Assembly (NCBI GenBank): GCA_900551885.1
Contig: URXS01000003.1
Span: 1 to 52,595 of the forward strand
Source of the DNA: an uncultured Oscillibacter sp.
GTDB lineage: Bacteria > Bacillota > Clostridia > Oscillospirales > Oscillospiraceae
Length of the DNA stretch: 52,595 nucleotides
Reading direction: 5' to 3'
How positions within the stretch are numbered: position 1 is the stretch's first letter; each line of letters starts with the position of its first letter. The translations under genes were made by a program, and so were the position numbers. The notes beneath the pieces were generated by a model. It had not been told where the DNA came from, ran no database searches, and saw only the letters and a program-made list of their open reading frames with translations. Below are positions 30,255 to 39,544 of this stretch, piece by piece.

Positions 30255-30506
30255 ATGGATTTTTTATTTGGATTTTTGGGTGCCCTGCTGGGCGTGCTTC
30301 TGCTCTCCGGCGGGGCCGCGGCGGGCTGGTATGTCCGTGGGATCTATACGGAGCACACGAAGGAAGTGCTTGCGCAGGAACTCTCCGAGGCGGAGAAGAA
30401 GCGCCTTCAGGAGGAGCAGGAAGCGTTCAGCGCACTTCAGAATTACAGCGTAGAGCAGGCGTACGGCATCCGCGGTAAGGAGGACTTTCCGGGAGGCGAT
30501 AAGTAA
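30255..30506 (+). CDS. small membrane protein before portal
   Basis: 83 residues. A membrane helix at 2-24 (DFLFGFLGALLGVLLLSG) is followed by a charged helix (LAQELSEAEKKRLQEEQEAF) that may form a coiled coil. The stop overlaps the portal start (TAATG). Similar small genes precede portal genes in related phages. Function unknown. Confidence 0.65.
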   Translation: MDFLFGFLGALLGVLLLSGGAAAGWYVRGIYTEHTKEVLAQELSEAEKKRLQEEQEAFSALQNYSVEQAYGIRGKEDFPGGDK

Positions 30507-32596
30507 TGAAAGAAAACAACATGCCCCTGGCCTGGAAGTTGTACGAGGATGGCCGGAACTACAATAACCGTCTGGTCCCAAGCCAGTATGATCTGGTGGA
30601 GACCAACACGGAGTTCTTTATCGGAAATCAATGGCTGCATCTGCCGGACACCCCGGCCATGCGAGGTCTGCCCAAACCCACCTTCAATATCCTCAAGCGG
30701 ATCGCCAGTCTGTTCATCGCCTCCCTGACCAGCTCCGGCGTGGCGCTTCGGTTTGATCCGCTGGCCTATTACGACGGCAGCAATATCGCGGACCCCGATC
30801 ACGACGCCGCCGCCATCGCCAACGCGGAGGTTGCGAACCTCCTTGATAAGTTCAAGATGGAATACCGGGTTCGGGACGCCCTTTTTGACGGCGCTCAGAC
30901 CGGCGACTACTGCGCTCACTTCTGGTTTGACCCGGATGCCAGACCGTACGGCGGCGCTTTTGGCGCCCATCGCGGAGAGATCCAGATGGAGCTGGTGGAC
31001 GGTATTAACGTGATGTTCGGCAACCCCAATGACCGGCGGACCGAGTCGCAGCCTTACATCCTGCTCGTTGGCCGGGATACCGTGGAGCACCTGCGCTGGG
31101 AGGCGGAGCGGTTCCAGAAAAACAAGTCCCTATACAAGTCTGGGGAGGTAAATTCCTCCAAGGGTGGTCTGCTGGAGGCCAGTTTTCAGCCGGATGCCGA
31201 GTATCAGTGGTTCACCGGAATCGGTGGCCGCACGGAGATCACCAGCGACGACGGAAACGGCAAGGCCCTGTACGTCCTGTTATATACCAAGGTAACCAAG
31301 GAAGTCGACCAGCTCGACGCCAACGGCGACCCGGTGTATGAGGATGTCCTGGACAAGGACGGCAACGCGGTCTACGAGAAGGACGACGACGGCAATGATG
31401 TCCTCGACGCCTACGGCAACCCGGTTCCCGAGCGCCGTAAGGTCAAGACCCTGGAGACCTCTGTCCACGCCACCAAGGCCACCCGCTCCGCGGAGATCTT
31501 CAGCGATGTGGACACCGGTCTATCTCACTACCCCATCGCCTGGGGCAACTGGGAGAAGCAGAAGAACCAGTACCATGGCCGGGCTTTGGTCACTGGCCTC
31601 ATCAATAACCAGATCTTCATTAACTCCATCTTCGCCACCAGTATGCGGCAGCTTCAGCTGATGGCGTTTTCCAAAACAGTTTACAACGCCGATCTGATCC
31701 CCCGGTGGGATAACACCGTGGGGCAGGCCATTGGCGTTCACGGGCTTCAGCCCGGGCAGTCCATTTCCCAGGTGGCCTATAATCTCCAACCCGCCGAAAT
31801 GAGCAACCAGGTGTTCTCCCTGATCGACAAGGTCATGGCCTATACGAAGGAGTGCCTCGGCGCTACCGACGCCCAGATGGGCAACGTGAAGCCCGACAAC
31901 ACCTCCGCGCTGATGGTCCTGCAAACCAACGCAGAGGTCCCGCTTGAGAACATTCGTTCCGGCCTGTATGAGTGGATCGAGGACATCGGCGCCATTTTGC
32001 TGGACTTCATGGGGACCTACTACGGGAAGCGGCCTGTCGTAGTGGACAAGGAGTTCCGGGAGCCGGTTATGGGTCCGGATGGGGTGACTCCCGCCATCGA
32101 TCCCATGACTGGCCAGATCCAGACGCAGACTCTTGTCCGAAAGACGGTGGTCGATTTTGACTTTGACCAGTTCAAGCACCTGTGGCTGAATATGCGGGTG
32201 GACGTGGGCGCGACGACCTACTTCTCTGAGATTGCCATGACCCAGACCCTGGACAACCTGCGCCGGGACGGCACGCTGGATGTGATCCAGTACCTGGAGC
32301 GCATCCCAGACAAACTGATTCCCAAGAAGCAAGAACTGTTGGATGAGCTGAAGGGCCGAATTGCTGTCGGGGCACAGCCCAATGCGGCTCCCGGAGCGGC
32401 AATTCCTCAGCCGGGTTCTCCGCTCCAGGGCCCCAACTCCGGGATGGAAGGGCAGCCCGGCCCTGTGCAGGGTGGTGCCCTGGATCTGAACAAGGCTGTG
32501 GCGGGACTTCCTGGTATGTCGGAAGCCCAGTTTGACAGCCTCCCCAACATCGCTAAAAAGACTGCTGCGGCCCAGGGGGCCCTGCGGTCCCAATAA
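30506..32596 (+). CDS. portal protein, P22/podovirus type
   Basis: 696 residues, about the length of P22 gp1 (725). It would form the 12-subunit DNA channel at one capsid vertex. The N-terminus (FFIGNQWLHLPDTPAMRGLPK then NILKRIASLFIASLT) is typical, with wing and stem regions in the middle and a helical C-terminal barrel region (DNLRRDGTLDVIQYLERIPD). The end is rich in Pro/Gly. It is followed by a terminator and the scaffold gene. Confidence 0.88.
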   Translation: MKENNMPLAWKLYEDGRNYNNRLVPSQYDLVETNTEFFIGNQWLHLPDTPAMRGLPKPTFNILKRIASLFIASLTSSGVALRFDPLAYYDGSNIADPDHDAAAIANAEVANLLDKFKMEYRVRDALFDGAQTGDYCAHFWFDPDARPYGGAFGAHRGEIQMELVDGINVMFGNPNDRRTESQPYILLVGRDTVEHLRWEAERFQKNKSLYKSGEVNSSKGGLLEASFQPDAEYQWFTGIGGRTEITSDDGNGKALYVLLYTKVTKEVDQLDANGDPVYEDVLDKDGNAVYEKDDDGNDVLDAYGNPVPERRKVKTLETSVHATKATRSAEIFSDVDTGLSHYPIAWGNWEKQKNQYHGRALVTGLINNQIFINSIFATSMRQLQLMAFSKTVYNADLIPRWDNTVGQAIGVHGLQPGQSISQVAYNLQPAEMSNQVFSLIDKVMAYTKECLGATDAQMGNVKPDNTSALMVLQTNAEVPLENIRSGLYEWIEDIGAILLDFMGTYYGKRPVVVDKEFREPVMGPDGVTPAIDPMTGQIQTQTLVRKTVVDFDFDQFKHLWLNMRVDVGATTYFSEIAMTQTLDNLRRDGTLDVIQYLERIPDKLIPKKQELLDELKGRIAVGAQPNAAPGAAIPQPGSPLQGPNSGMEGQPGPVQGGALDLNKAVAGLPGMSEAQFDSLPNIAKKTAAAQGALRSQ

Positions 32597-32605
32597 CGCG
32601 CAAAC

Positions 32606-32642
32606 GCCGTCCCCGGAGCCTTGCGGCTGTGGGGGCGGCTTT
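32606..32642 (+). terminator. terminator-like hairpin after portal
   Basis: GCCGTCCCC (32606-32614) pairs with GGGGGCGGC (32631-32639), with an inner GAGCC/GGCT helix, followed by TTTG. Partial termination here could set portal below scaffold and coat expression. Confidence 0.65.
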
Positions 32643-32682
32643 GTAGATAGACATTCTTTCTCACCATGAAAGGAGAATTTCC

Positions 32683-33579
32683 ATGCACGAAGACGAACTG
32701 ACGACCACCGGTATCGGTGAAGATGAGGACGCCATCCTCCCCAGCGGCTGGAAAGAGGGCGACGACATCTTCGCGGACTCTGATTCCTGGAGTGGGGAGC
32801 CTGAGCAGACTGACGAGCCTGCCGAGGACACCGCTGTGGGAGAGCATTCGACCGACCCGGATCTTACATCTGAGGATGCCCCTACCACGGGCGAGACCGA
32901 GGATGAGCAAGATGGTCCAAGCGCCGACAATGAGGCGGAGAATCCTGCACCCGGCCAGGTGGAGGAACCTGCCAAACGGTCGAGAATCCTGAAGCTGAAA
33001 GTGAACCACCAGGCCCAAGAGGTGGATGTTGAGCGTCTCACTGACGACGAGCTGATCGAGCGGCTGCAAAAGGCGGCTGCGTTTGACGCTCTGAGAGACG
33101 ACCAACTAAAGGAGAAATATCGGAAGGTTTACCAGGACCAGATCTACAACGGCATGACGGAAGCCGCCGCCCGTATGGTAGCGGCCCACGAGTGCGGAGG
33201 GCGGGATTTCCCTTTGGAAGATGCCGACGACGCCTCCCCCGTTGAGCCCAAGACCGGTGTTTCTCAGACTGCCAGTCCCGAGCGGGACTTTGAGGCCGAG
33301 GTTCGCCAGTTGAAGGCTCTGTACCCCGATTTCAGCGTGATGCCCGATGAAGTAGCCCACGCGGTTGCGAATGGTGCACCCCTTCTGAGCGCCTATGTGG
33401 CATATCGGGAGCAACAGACCCGCAAAGCCGCCGACTCCCTGCGGCGGGAGAACGAAGTCCTGAAACACAATGCGGCTTCGGCGGCCAAGGCCCCCGTAAA
33501 GGGCGTAACTGGCGGAGGGGCCACGAATACTCGTCCCAAGAGCGACTTCCTCAGAGGATTTGATTCTGAGGACTATTGA
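32683..33579 (+). CDS. scaffolding protein
   Basis: 298 residues. Acidic, disordered N-terminal third (residues 1-105, rich in Glu/Asp/Thr/Pro), a core with LKLKVNHQAQEVDVERLTDD, and a helical, basic C-terminus (RKAADSLRRENEVLKH then RPKSDFLRGFDSEDY). This arrangement, and position between portal and coat, are those of podovirus scaffolds that direct capsid assembly and leave or are degraded. AAGGAGAA precedes the ATG. Confidence 0.82.
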   Translation: MHEDELTTTGIGEDEDAILPSGWKEGDDIFADSDSWSGEPEQTDEPAEDTAVGEHSTDPDLTSEDAPTTGETEDEQDGPSADNEAENPAPGQVEEPAKRSRILKLKVNHQAQEVDVERLTDDELIERLQKAAAFDALRDDQLKEKYRKVYQDQIYNGMTEAAARMVAAHECGGRDFPLEDADDASPVEPKTGVSQTASPERDFEAEVRQLKALYPDFSVMPDEVAHAVANGAPLLSAYVAYREQQTRKAADSLRRENEVLKHNAASAAKAPVKGVTGGGATNTRPKSDFLRGFDSEDY

Positions 33580-33633
33580 CCCCTGCGCAAAAAACTAGCC
33601 GCCGAGCCATGATCGAAAGGAAGGTAATTTCTC

Positions 33634-34764
33634 ATGGCAGGTGGTAAGAACCTCGCTGTTCTGTACTCCGATAAGGTCGATGAGCGTTTCCATCGTGAGT
33701 CTCAGGCCATGATGGCTCTGAACAACGACTACAAGTTCACCGGCTACAAGACGGTCAACGTCTACTCTATCCCCGTGGTCCCCATGGGCGACTATAACCG
33801 CAGCGGCTCCAACCGTTACGGTGTCCCCCGTGATCTGACCCGCAACATCCAGTCTCTGACTGTCACCCGCGACCGGTCCTGGACCGGCATCATTGACCGT
33901 GGTGATAAGACCCAGTCCATGATGGTCATGGACGCAGGCAAGGCCCTGGCACGGCAGTTGCGTGAGGTCGTGGTGCCCGAGTTCGACACTTATGTGTTCA
34001 AGACCCTGGCTGCCGAGGCTACCAAGCGCGGCAACTTCTCCACCGAGACGATCACCAAGTCCAATGCCTACGAGCGGTTCCTGGCGGGCATGGAGGCCCT
34101 GGGCAATAAGAACGTGCCTGATAAGGGCCGCGTCTGCTTCTGCTCCTACAAGTTCGCCAACTTCCTGAAGCAGGACAGCGCCTTCATGCGTTATGGCGAC
34201 GCCACGCAGGAAATGCTCATCAAGGGCGTGATCGGCGAAGTGGACGGCTGCAAGATCGTCAAGGTCCCCGCTTCCCGTCTGCCTGCCGGTGCTGCTTTCC
34301 TGCTGACCCACCCTGTGGCGGCCACCGCGCCCAAGCAGCTGGAGGACTACAAGATCCACGACAATCCTCCCGGTATCTCCGGCTGGCTGCTGGAGGGCCG
34401 TGTGATCTACGACTGCTTCGTGCTGAACGAGAAGGCCGACGCTATCTACTACCACGGTTCTCAGCCCGTGATGAAGCCTCTGAATGTGACTACTGCTGCC
34501 TCTGACACCAGCAAGTCCACCATTCTGGTTGAGCCCGGTGCTCCCGAAGCTGGCAACAGTTGGAAGTATCAGACCGCTGAGGCTGACGCGGATCTGGATG
34601 CCGTGACCTACGGCACCGCCATTACTTCCGTCAACTGGACTGCTCTCTCCAGCAACGGTCTGGAGATCACTCCCACCAGCGGTGACACTGTGGTTGCCGT
34701 GGTTGAGGTCGACTCTGCCGATAAGCCTGTCGGCTACGGCAAGGCCGTTCTCAACATTGGCTGA
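33634..34764 (+). CDS. major capsid protein
   Basis: 376 residues, expected HK97-fold coat protein of the N4-gp56/P22-like group. The region LQREVVVPEFD-like LRQLREVVVPEFDTYVF, GRVCFCSYKFANFLK and YDCFVLNEKADAIYYH are typical strand/helix features. The C-terminal 70 residues look like an Ig-like Big_2 domain (VTYGTAITSVNWTALSSNG), possibly surface-exposed for glycan binding. Codon use is strongly biased to C-ending codons, as for a highly expressed gene. Confidence 0.88.
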   Translation: MAGGKNLAVLYSDKVDERFHRESQAMMALNNDYKFTGYKTVNVYSIPVVPMGDYNRSGSNRYGVPRDLTRNIQSLTVTRDRSWTGIIDRGDKTQSMMVMDAGKALARQLREVVVPEFDTYVFKTLAAEATKRGNFSTETITKSNAYERFLAGMEALGNKNVPDKGRVCFCSYKFANFLKQDSAFMRYGDATQEMLIKGVIGEVDGCKIVKVPASRLPAGAAFLLTHPVAATAPKQLEDYKIHDNPPGISGWLLEGRVIYDCFVLNEKADAIYYHGSQPVMKPLNVTTAASDTSKSTILVEPGAPEAGNSWKYQTAEADADLDAVTYGTAITSVNWTALSSNGLEITPTSGDTVVAVVEVDSADKPVGYGKAVLNIG

Positions 34765-34787
34765 TTCCGGCTTGACAGCCACACCCG

Positions 34788-34824
34788 AGACCCCTGGCAG
34801 ATCAGCTCTGCCAGGGGTCTTCCC
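34788..34824 (+). terminator. terminator after the coat gene
   Basis: AGACCCCTGGCAGA (34788-34801) pairs with TCTGCCAGGGGTCT (34807-34820) around a five-base loop, then TTCCCC. A strong 14-bp stem, with a weak T-run, between the abundant coat protein and the connector genes. Confidence 0.75.
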
Positions 34825-34953
34825 CTATATTGGCCAGAGCGTTGCGAACAACGAGCCACCTCAAGTGGGGAGGGGCTTACCCGCAGGTAGTTCGGGTGGC
34901 TGGCAGGTCACCCCTGCCCTCTGGCTCCTTTGATTTAGACAGGAGGGAAGTCC

Positions 34954-35592
34954 ATGCTTTACAGGGACATTAAAAGAGAAGTCCTGGGGCACATCAATCA
35001 GTACAGCATTGCCGGTGCTCAGGTGTCCCCCTCTTACAACAATCAAGCCGATTACCTGGCCCGTATTCCGCAGCTTATTAACGAGGGTCTCGTCAACGTC
35101 CGAACGTTGGTGAAGCCTGAGCCGGTCGTCCTCCAGCTCGACCCGGAGACAATGGCCCCGGAGCGGCTCGGCGATCTTCTCCGTTTCAAGCTGCCGGATG
35201 ACTTCTGGTCTTTGCGGACCGGAGGATTCTCCGTCGTCGAAGACGGAAGGTTCAAAAAGACAGCGCAGTATCGACTCCAGGGTAAGCAGTATGTCCTTGT
35301 TCCGGCCAAGTCCGGCGTCATCTATATCCTGGAGTATTACAAGTACCCCGAACAGCTCCCGCTCAACCCGGAAGATACGTATGAGCTCCAGGAGGACCTG
35401 GAGGTTATTCAGGCTGCCACCTATTATGCAGCGGCGAACCTGGTGATGCTGGAGGATGAGTTTGCGTATGCAAGCCTCTACAACGATTACGAATCCAGGC
35501 TGACCAGGATTTCCCCGGGCATCACCGCTGAGCTTCAGCCGGTCGAGGATGTGTATGCCTTCGGGCATGAGTGCGGAGGGTATCTGGTATGA
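34954..35592 (+). CDS. head-tail connector/adaptor protein (P22 gp4-like)
   Basis: 212 residues with AGGAGGG before the ATG. Mostly helical with central beta strands (FWSLRTGGFSVVEDG). Conserved-looking helices LARIPQLINEGLVNVRTL and IQAATYYAAANLVMLE. Position after the coat gene and before a large tail-hub protein fits a portal-side adaptor. It overlaps the next start by four bases. Confidence 0.68.
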   Translation: MLYRDIKREVLGHINQYSIAGAQVSPSYNNQADYLARIPQLINEGLVNVRTLVKPEPVVLQLDPETMAPERLGDLLRFKLPDDFWSLRTGGFSVVEDGRFKKTAQYRLQGKQYVLVPAKSGVIYILEYYKYPEQLPLNPEDTYELQEDLEVIQAATYYAAANLVMLEDEFAYASLYNDYESRLTRISPGITAELQPVEDVYAFGHECGGYLV

Positions 35593-37955
35593 AGATCTCT
35601 CTTTCCGCCATGCCCGATCAGCACGCCACCAAGTTGGTCGATTTCCCCCGTCTGGACGGTGGTCTGAACCTGTGGGAACTGGACTACCGGTTGGACCGGA
35701 ATCAGAGTCCGGAAATGAAAAACCTTTGGTGGCAAGACGGCGTTCTGCAATGCCGGGATGGGCAGGCCTACGTATACGGTCCAAGCGCTGAGCAGATGAG
35801 CGATCCTCTCCCCGAAGAAACAGACCCCTGGGTGGACCTCGGAGTAGGGTATGCCTGTGCAGCGGACCTGTTCTGGGACCACGCCTTTTTCCACATTGGA
35901 GATAAGCTGTACTATCTGGACCCTGCCGCGGAGTTGCCGCAGATGCAAGAGCTTGCCTCTGATATTCCGGAAAACCGGGGCACATTCTTCCGCTACAACG
36001 ATTGGCTGATGTACAAGAATCGGGGCTGCTTCATTAAGATCAAGTATGATCCGGACGCCGATTCCCATTTTTCGGCGGTCAATTTGGCCGAAGATGCGTA
36101 CATTCCGATCATTATTATGAACGCTGCGCCTTCCACCGGCAGCGGCGACACCTATCAGCCGGAGAATCGTCTGAATCCAAAGAAGATTGTGCAGTACAAT
36201 GCCGCGGAGGAAACTCAGCTCGTGACCAAAACGGGAAACGGCAGCACGAAGGCGTTTAGTTTAGGCCTGACGGCAGCGAACGATCATCTGACCGGTCTGG
36301 AGGCCGTATATTTTGGCGCCACCCTGGTGAGCGAGACACTGTACTCAGTAAACACCGATACCGGAAAGGTGACCTTTACGGTTGCCCCGGCATCGGATGT
36401 CACGATCACCTTTGTGGTTAAAAAGGGGGTATACGTCTACCAAGTTCCTATCCAGCTTCAAGACACGGAGGAGTGGAAGGAGGAACAGGACGGAGACGGG
36501 ACCACGACCGTTTTCACCCTGACGACGGACCGGAAGCTCCGGTCCGTGGATAAGGTTGTGGTTGGCGGAGTGCTCCAGGAGTCTTCCGCTTATTCTGTGG
36601 ATACTACCGAGAAGACGGTAACATTTACCACCGCTCCCGCTGCGGAGGCCAAGATCGAGTTTACCGCCACCGTCGTAACCCTGGAGGGTGCTATCACGGA
36701 GGTTAAGGTGGACGGTGCCGTACAGGAGGAGGGAACCGATTACGCGGTCAATCTGGAGAAGAGCCAAATTGTTTTCGTGAAAGCGCCTCCGGTCATGGAC
36801 CCACCCATAAACAACACAGTAGAGGTCACTCTGTCCAAGGAGAATGCGGACGCCATGAACGCCATTCTTGACTGCCCCTACGCCACGGTCTTTGGCGGCA
36901 GCCAGAATGTGTGCATCGTGTTGGGCGGCTGTGAGGCCCAGCCCAATGCCTTCTTCTGGAGCGGAAACGACTCCGTCGGGATGAATGCCGGGTACTGGCC
37001 CATGAGTTTCTACAACCTCGCGGGTGACAGCGAGGACGGTATTACCGGATTTGGCAAGCAGTACGGCACCCTCATTATCCTGAAAGAGCGGAGTATCGGC
37101 AAAAGCTCCTATGGCGTGGAAAACGTGGATGATCGGGACTCCATTTCGCTTACCTACACAAATGTCAACAGCAAGATCGGGTGCGACCTGCCCTGGACGA
37201 TCCAGTTGATTGAGAACAATATTGTCTTCTGCAACACCAAGGGCGGCGTGCATATTGTGCGAGACAGCACCTCCGCTTTGGAAAACAACATTGAGTGCCT
37301 CTCTCGGAATGTGAACGGGACTCAGCAGCGTCCGGGTCTTCTGGAGGATGTGCGCGCGGCTGGGGCTGAATTGACATGTAGCTTCGACGATGACAACCGG
37401 TACTGGGTCTGCGCCAACGGTCATGTGTACCTGTGGGATTACTTACTGTCCGATTGGAAAGACCCCAGTTGGTTTTACTTCTCCAACATTCAGGGAATCT
37501 CCTATTTCCGAACTGTGGATAAAAGCTACCATTTGGATCGCCATGGCCGGGTAACCGTTTTTACCCGTAGCTTTCTGGACTATAACGGGGCCATCGAGAA
37601 GCTGTACCAGTTTCCCCCGCAGTTTTTTGACACGTATGATCGGTTAAAGGACATCCTCTACTGCATCTTCACCATTCGTTCCGACACGGACAGTGAGGTT
37701 CAGATTTTGTATCAGTCCGATTATGAGGACCGGTATGACCTTACTATCATCCGAAGCCTTAGCTGGCGGCTGAGCCCGAGAAACCTGGCCTACCGTTGTT
37801 TGAGTTCTCAAAAATTTGCGCACGTAGCCCGCCGGAAGCCAGGGTGCCGGCACGTCCGTCATTTCTCCATGCGCCTGTCCAACAATGAGCCGGCGCAGGA
37901 TCTGGCGATTCTTTCCGCTCAGATTTATTTCCGATACCTGGGGAGGGACAGATAA
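35589..37955 (+). CDS. tail hub / stabilisation-type protein with Ig-like repeats
   Basis: 788 residues from ATG 35589 (ATGA overlap). Residues 1-200 and 400-788 resemble large podovirus connector or DNA-stabilisation proteins (VDFPRLDGGLNLWELDYRLD; FGKQYGTLIILKERSIGKSS; LIENNIVFCNTKGGVHIV). Residues about 210-400 hold three related 60-70-residue beta domains (GNGSTKAFSLG, GDGTTTVFTLT, GAITEVKVDGAVQ), probably exposed. The stop overlaps the start of the fibre gene. Confidence 0.72.
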   Translation: MKISLSAMPDQHATKLVDFPRLDGGLNLWELDYRLDRNQSPEMKNLWWQDGVLQCRDGQAYVYGPSAEQMSDPLPEETDPWVDLGVGYACAADLFWDHAFFHIGDKLYYLDPAAELPQMQELASDIPENRGTFFRYNDWLMYKNRGCFIKIKYDPDADSHFSAVNLAEDAYIPIIIMNAAPSTGSGDTYQPENRLNPKKIVQYNAAEETQLVTKTGNGSTKAFSLGLTAANDHLTGLEAVYFGATLVSETLYSVNTDTGKVTFTVAPASDVTITFVVKKGVYVYQVPIQLQDTEEWKEEQDGDGTTTVFTLTTDRKLRSVDKVVVGGVLQESSAYSVDTTEKTVTFTTAPAAEAKIEFTATVVTLEGAITEVKVDGAVQEEGTDYAVNLEKSQIVFVKAPPVMDPPINNTVEVTLSKENADAMNAILDCPYATVFGGSQNVCIVLGGCEAQPNAFFWSGNDSVGMNAGYWPMSFYNLAGDSEDGITGFGKQYGTLIILKERSIGKSSYGVENVDDRDSISLTYTNVNSKIGCDLPWTIQLIENNIVFCNTKGGVHIVRDSTSALENNIECLSRNVNGTQQRPGLLEDVRAAGAELTCSFDDDNRYWVCANGHVYLWDYLLSDWKDPSWFYFSNIQGISYFRTVDKSYHLDRHGRVTVFTRSFLDYNGAIEKLYQFPPQFFDTYDRLKDILYCIFTIRSDTDSEVQILYQSDYEDRYDLTIIRSLSWRLSPRNLAYRCLSSQKFAHVARRKPGCRHVRHFSMRLSNNEPAQDLAILSAQIYFRYLGRDR

Positions 37956-39541
37956 TGGCAGAAAAATTTGAATACACCCGGACTTGGTTGGACGCGGATG
38001 CCTTTCCAATGCTGGGCTTTACTCGAAATTGGGAGAATCCCGAAGATTACCCCACGGTAGAGCTGGAGGAAGCCAAAGTCCGGCAGGATATGCAAAGTCT
38101 CCATGATGAGACCAAAGACTATATCAATGAAAAACTGATTCCCGCCGTCCTGGCCTCTGACGCAACGGAGGCTGCCCGTACAGCGGCAGAGGAAGCCAGA
38201 GCTTCTGCGGAGGAATTGCGCTCCGAGGCAGAACAGGCTCGGGTCTCTTCGGAGGCTTCCCGCGCGGAGGCCGAGGAAACTCGTGAGGACGCGGAGTCCT
38301 CCCGCGCGGAGGCTGAGTCGTCCCGTGCGTCCGCAGAATCGGCCAGGGTATCGGCTGAGAGCCAACGGGCGTCGGCAGAAGGGACCCGGGTTGAGGCGGA
38401 GAGCGGCAGGGCCTCTGCTGAGCAAGGTCGCGTTAGTGCAGAAACGGCCAGAGCCCAGGCCGAATCGGTAAGAGCGGACGCCGAACTAACCCGTGCTTCC
38501 GCTGAAGCCGCTCGCGTATTGGCCGAGCAGTCAAGAGCTTCCGCTGAACAGGCCCGTTCTCAGGCAGAAAATCTTCGTTTAATCAAGGAGTCGGAGCGCG
38601 TGAGCGCCGAAGATGCCCGGATTGCGGCAGAAAATGCCAGAGAGGTTGCTGAGGATGATCGCTCTACTGCGGAGGGCCTACGGGTCGAGGCTGAATCGTC
38701 CCGTGCCTCCGCGGAACAGGCTCGCTCTGGCGCCGAAGTAACACGGGGTGCGCAGGAGGCAGCTCGTTCTCAAGCGGAGGCGAACAGGGTCTCCGCCGAG
38801 CAGGCCAGGGCCGCCGCAGAGTCTACCCGGCTTGTCTCTGAGCAGGCAAGATCTACCGCCGAGCAACAGCGCGAGATCGCCGAGGCAGCCCGCATCGCTG
38901 CCGACAGTGCCAGAAATAAATGGGAGGACTATGACCCTTCTCACGATTACGTTCCTGGAAACAAGGTGGCGCATAATGGTTCTTCCTATTTGAACATTTC
39001 CTCCTGCCGCGGGATTGCTCCGCCAAATACCGGGCACTGGCTCCTCATTGCTGAGCGTGGCCAAGATGGTACCGGCGTCGGCGATTTTCTTGCGGATGGC
39101 TCTGTCCCGATGACCGGTCCTTTAACTTTGAGCGGAAATCCAACTGCACCACTTCATGCAACCCCCAAATCATACGTGGACAGTCTGGTTCCTCTTGTGG
39201 TGACTATCACTGAAAGCGGCAGCGTGTTTTCGTCATCCAGTTCCGCCACTGAAATTTACGGTGCGATTTTGGCAGGACGGGAGGCTTTCGCCCGATTCAA
39301 TGAAGAAGTTCTTACCCTGGATTCCGTGGGTTTGTCTGAGGGCGTGTATACCGCGGAGTTCTATCGGCCAGCCAAAAGCATTGCGTCTGGGCAATCACAT
39401 TTTTTCCTGGTTCAGACGCAAAACAATAGCACGACTGTCGCAGAGCGGATTCTGTTGCCGAAAATCCCGGTGCTATCGCAGAACCCGACTTCCGCTGAGG
39501 ACGGACAGCTTTGGATCGTTGTCGCCGAAGAAGGAGGTTGA
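37955..39541 (+). CDS. tail fibre with a 35-heptad coiled coil
   Basis: 528 residues. Residues 1-73 are a head-binding N-terminus. Residues 74-318 are about 35 perfect tandem heptads of the type xRxxAEx (ARASAEE, SRASAES, ARVSAES), with Ala at one core position, forming a long trimeric or dimeric rod. Then comes a carbohydrate-module-like segment (DYVPGNKVAHNGSSYLNISS), a tail-fibre motif (GPLTLSGNPTAPLHATPKSY), and a C-terminal beta domain. It is directly followed by the tyrosine-rich protein. Confidence 0.85.
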   Translation: MAEKFEYTRTWLDADAFPMLGFTRNWENPEDYPTVELEEAKVRQDMQSLHDETKDYINEKLIPAVLASDATEAARTAAEEARASAEELRSEAEQARVSSEASRAEAEETREDAESSRAEAESSRASAESARVSAESQRASAEGTRVEAESGRASAEQGRVSAETARAQAESVRADAELTRASAEAARVLAEQSRASAEQARSQAENLRLIKESERVSAEDARIAAENAREVAEDDRSTAEGLRVEAESSRASAEQARSGAEVTRGAQEAARSQAEANRVSAEQARAAAESTRLVSEQARSTAEQQREIAEAARIAADSARNKWEDYDPSHDYVPGNKVAHNGSSYLNISSCRGIAPPNTGHWLLIAERGQDGTGVGDFLADGSVPMTGPLTLSGNPTAPLHATPKSYVDSLVPLVVTITESGSVFSSSSSATEIYGAILAGREAFARFNEEVLTLDSVGLSEGVYTAEFYRPAKSIASGQSHFFLVQTQNNSTTVAERILLPKIPVLSQNPTSAEDGQLWIVVAEEGG

Positions 39542-39544
39542 CAA

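Noticed and set aside
38150..38920. Tandem DNA repeats as a CRISPR-like or mobile element
   Set aside because: The periodicity is 21 bases, matching heptad codons of the fibre coiled coil. There are no spacers and the frame is kept throughout.
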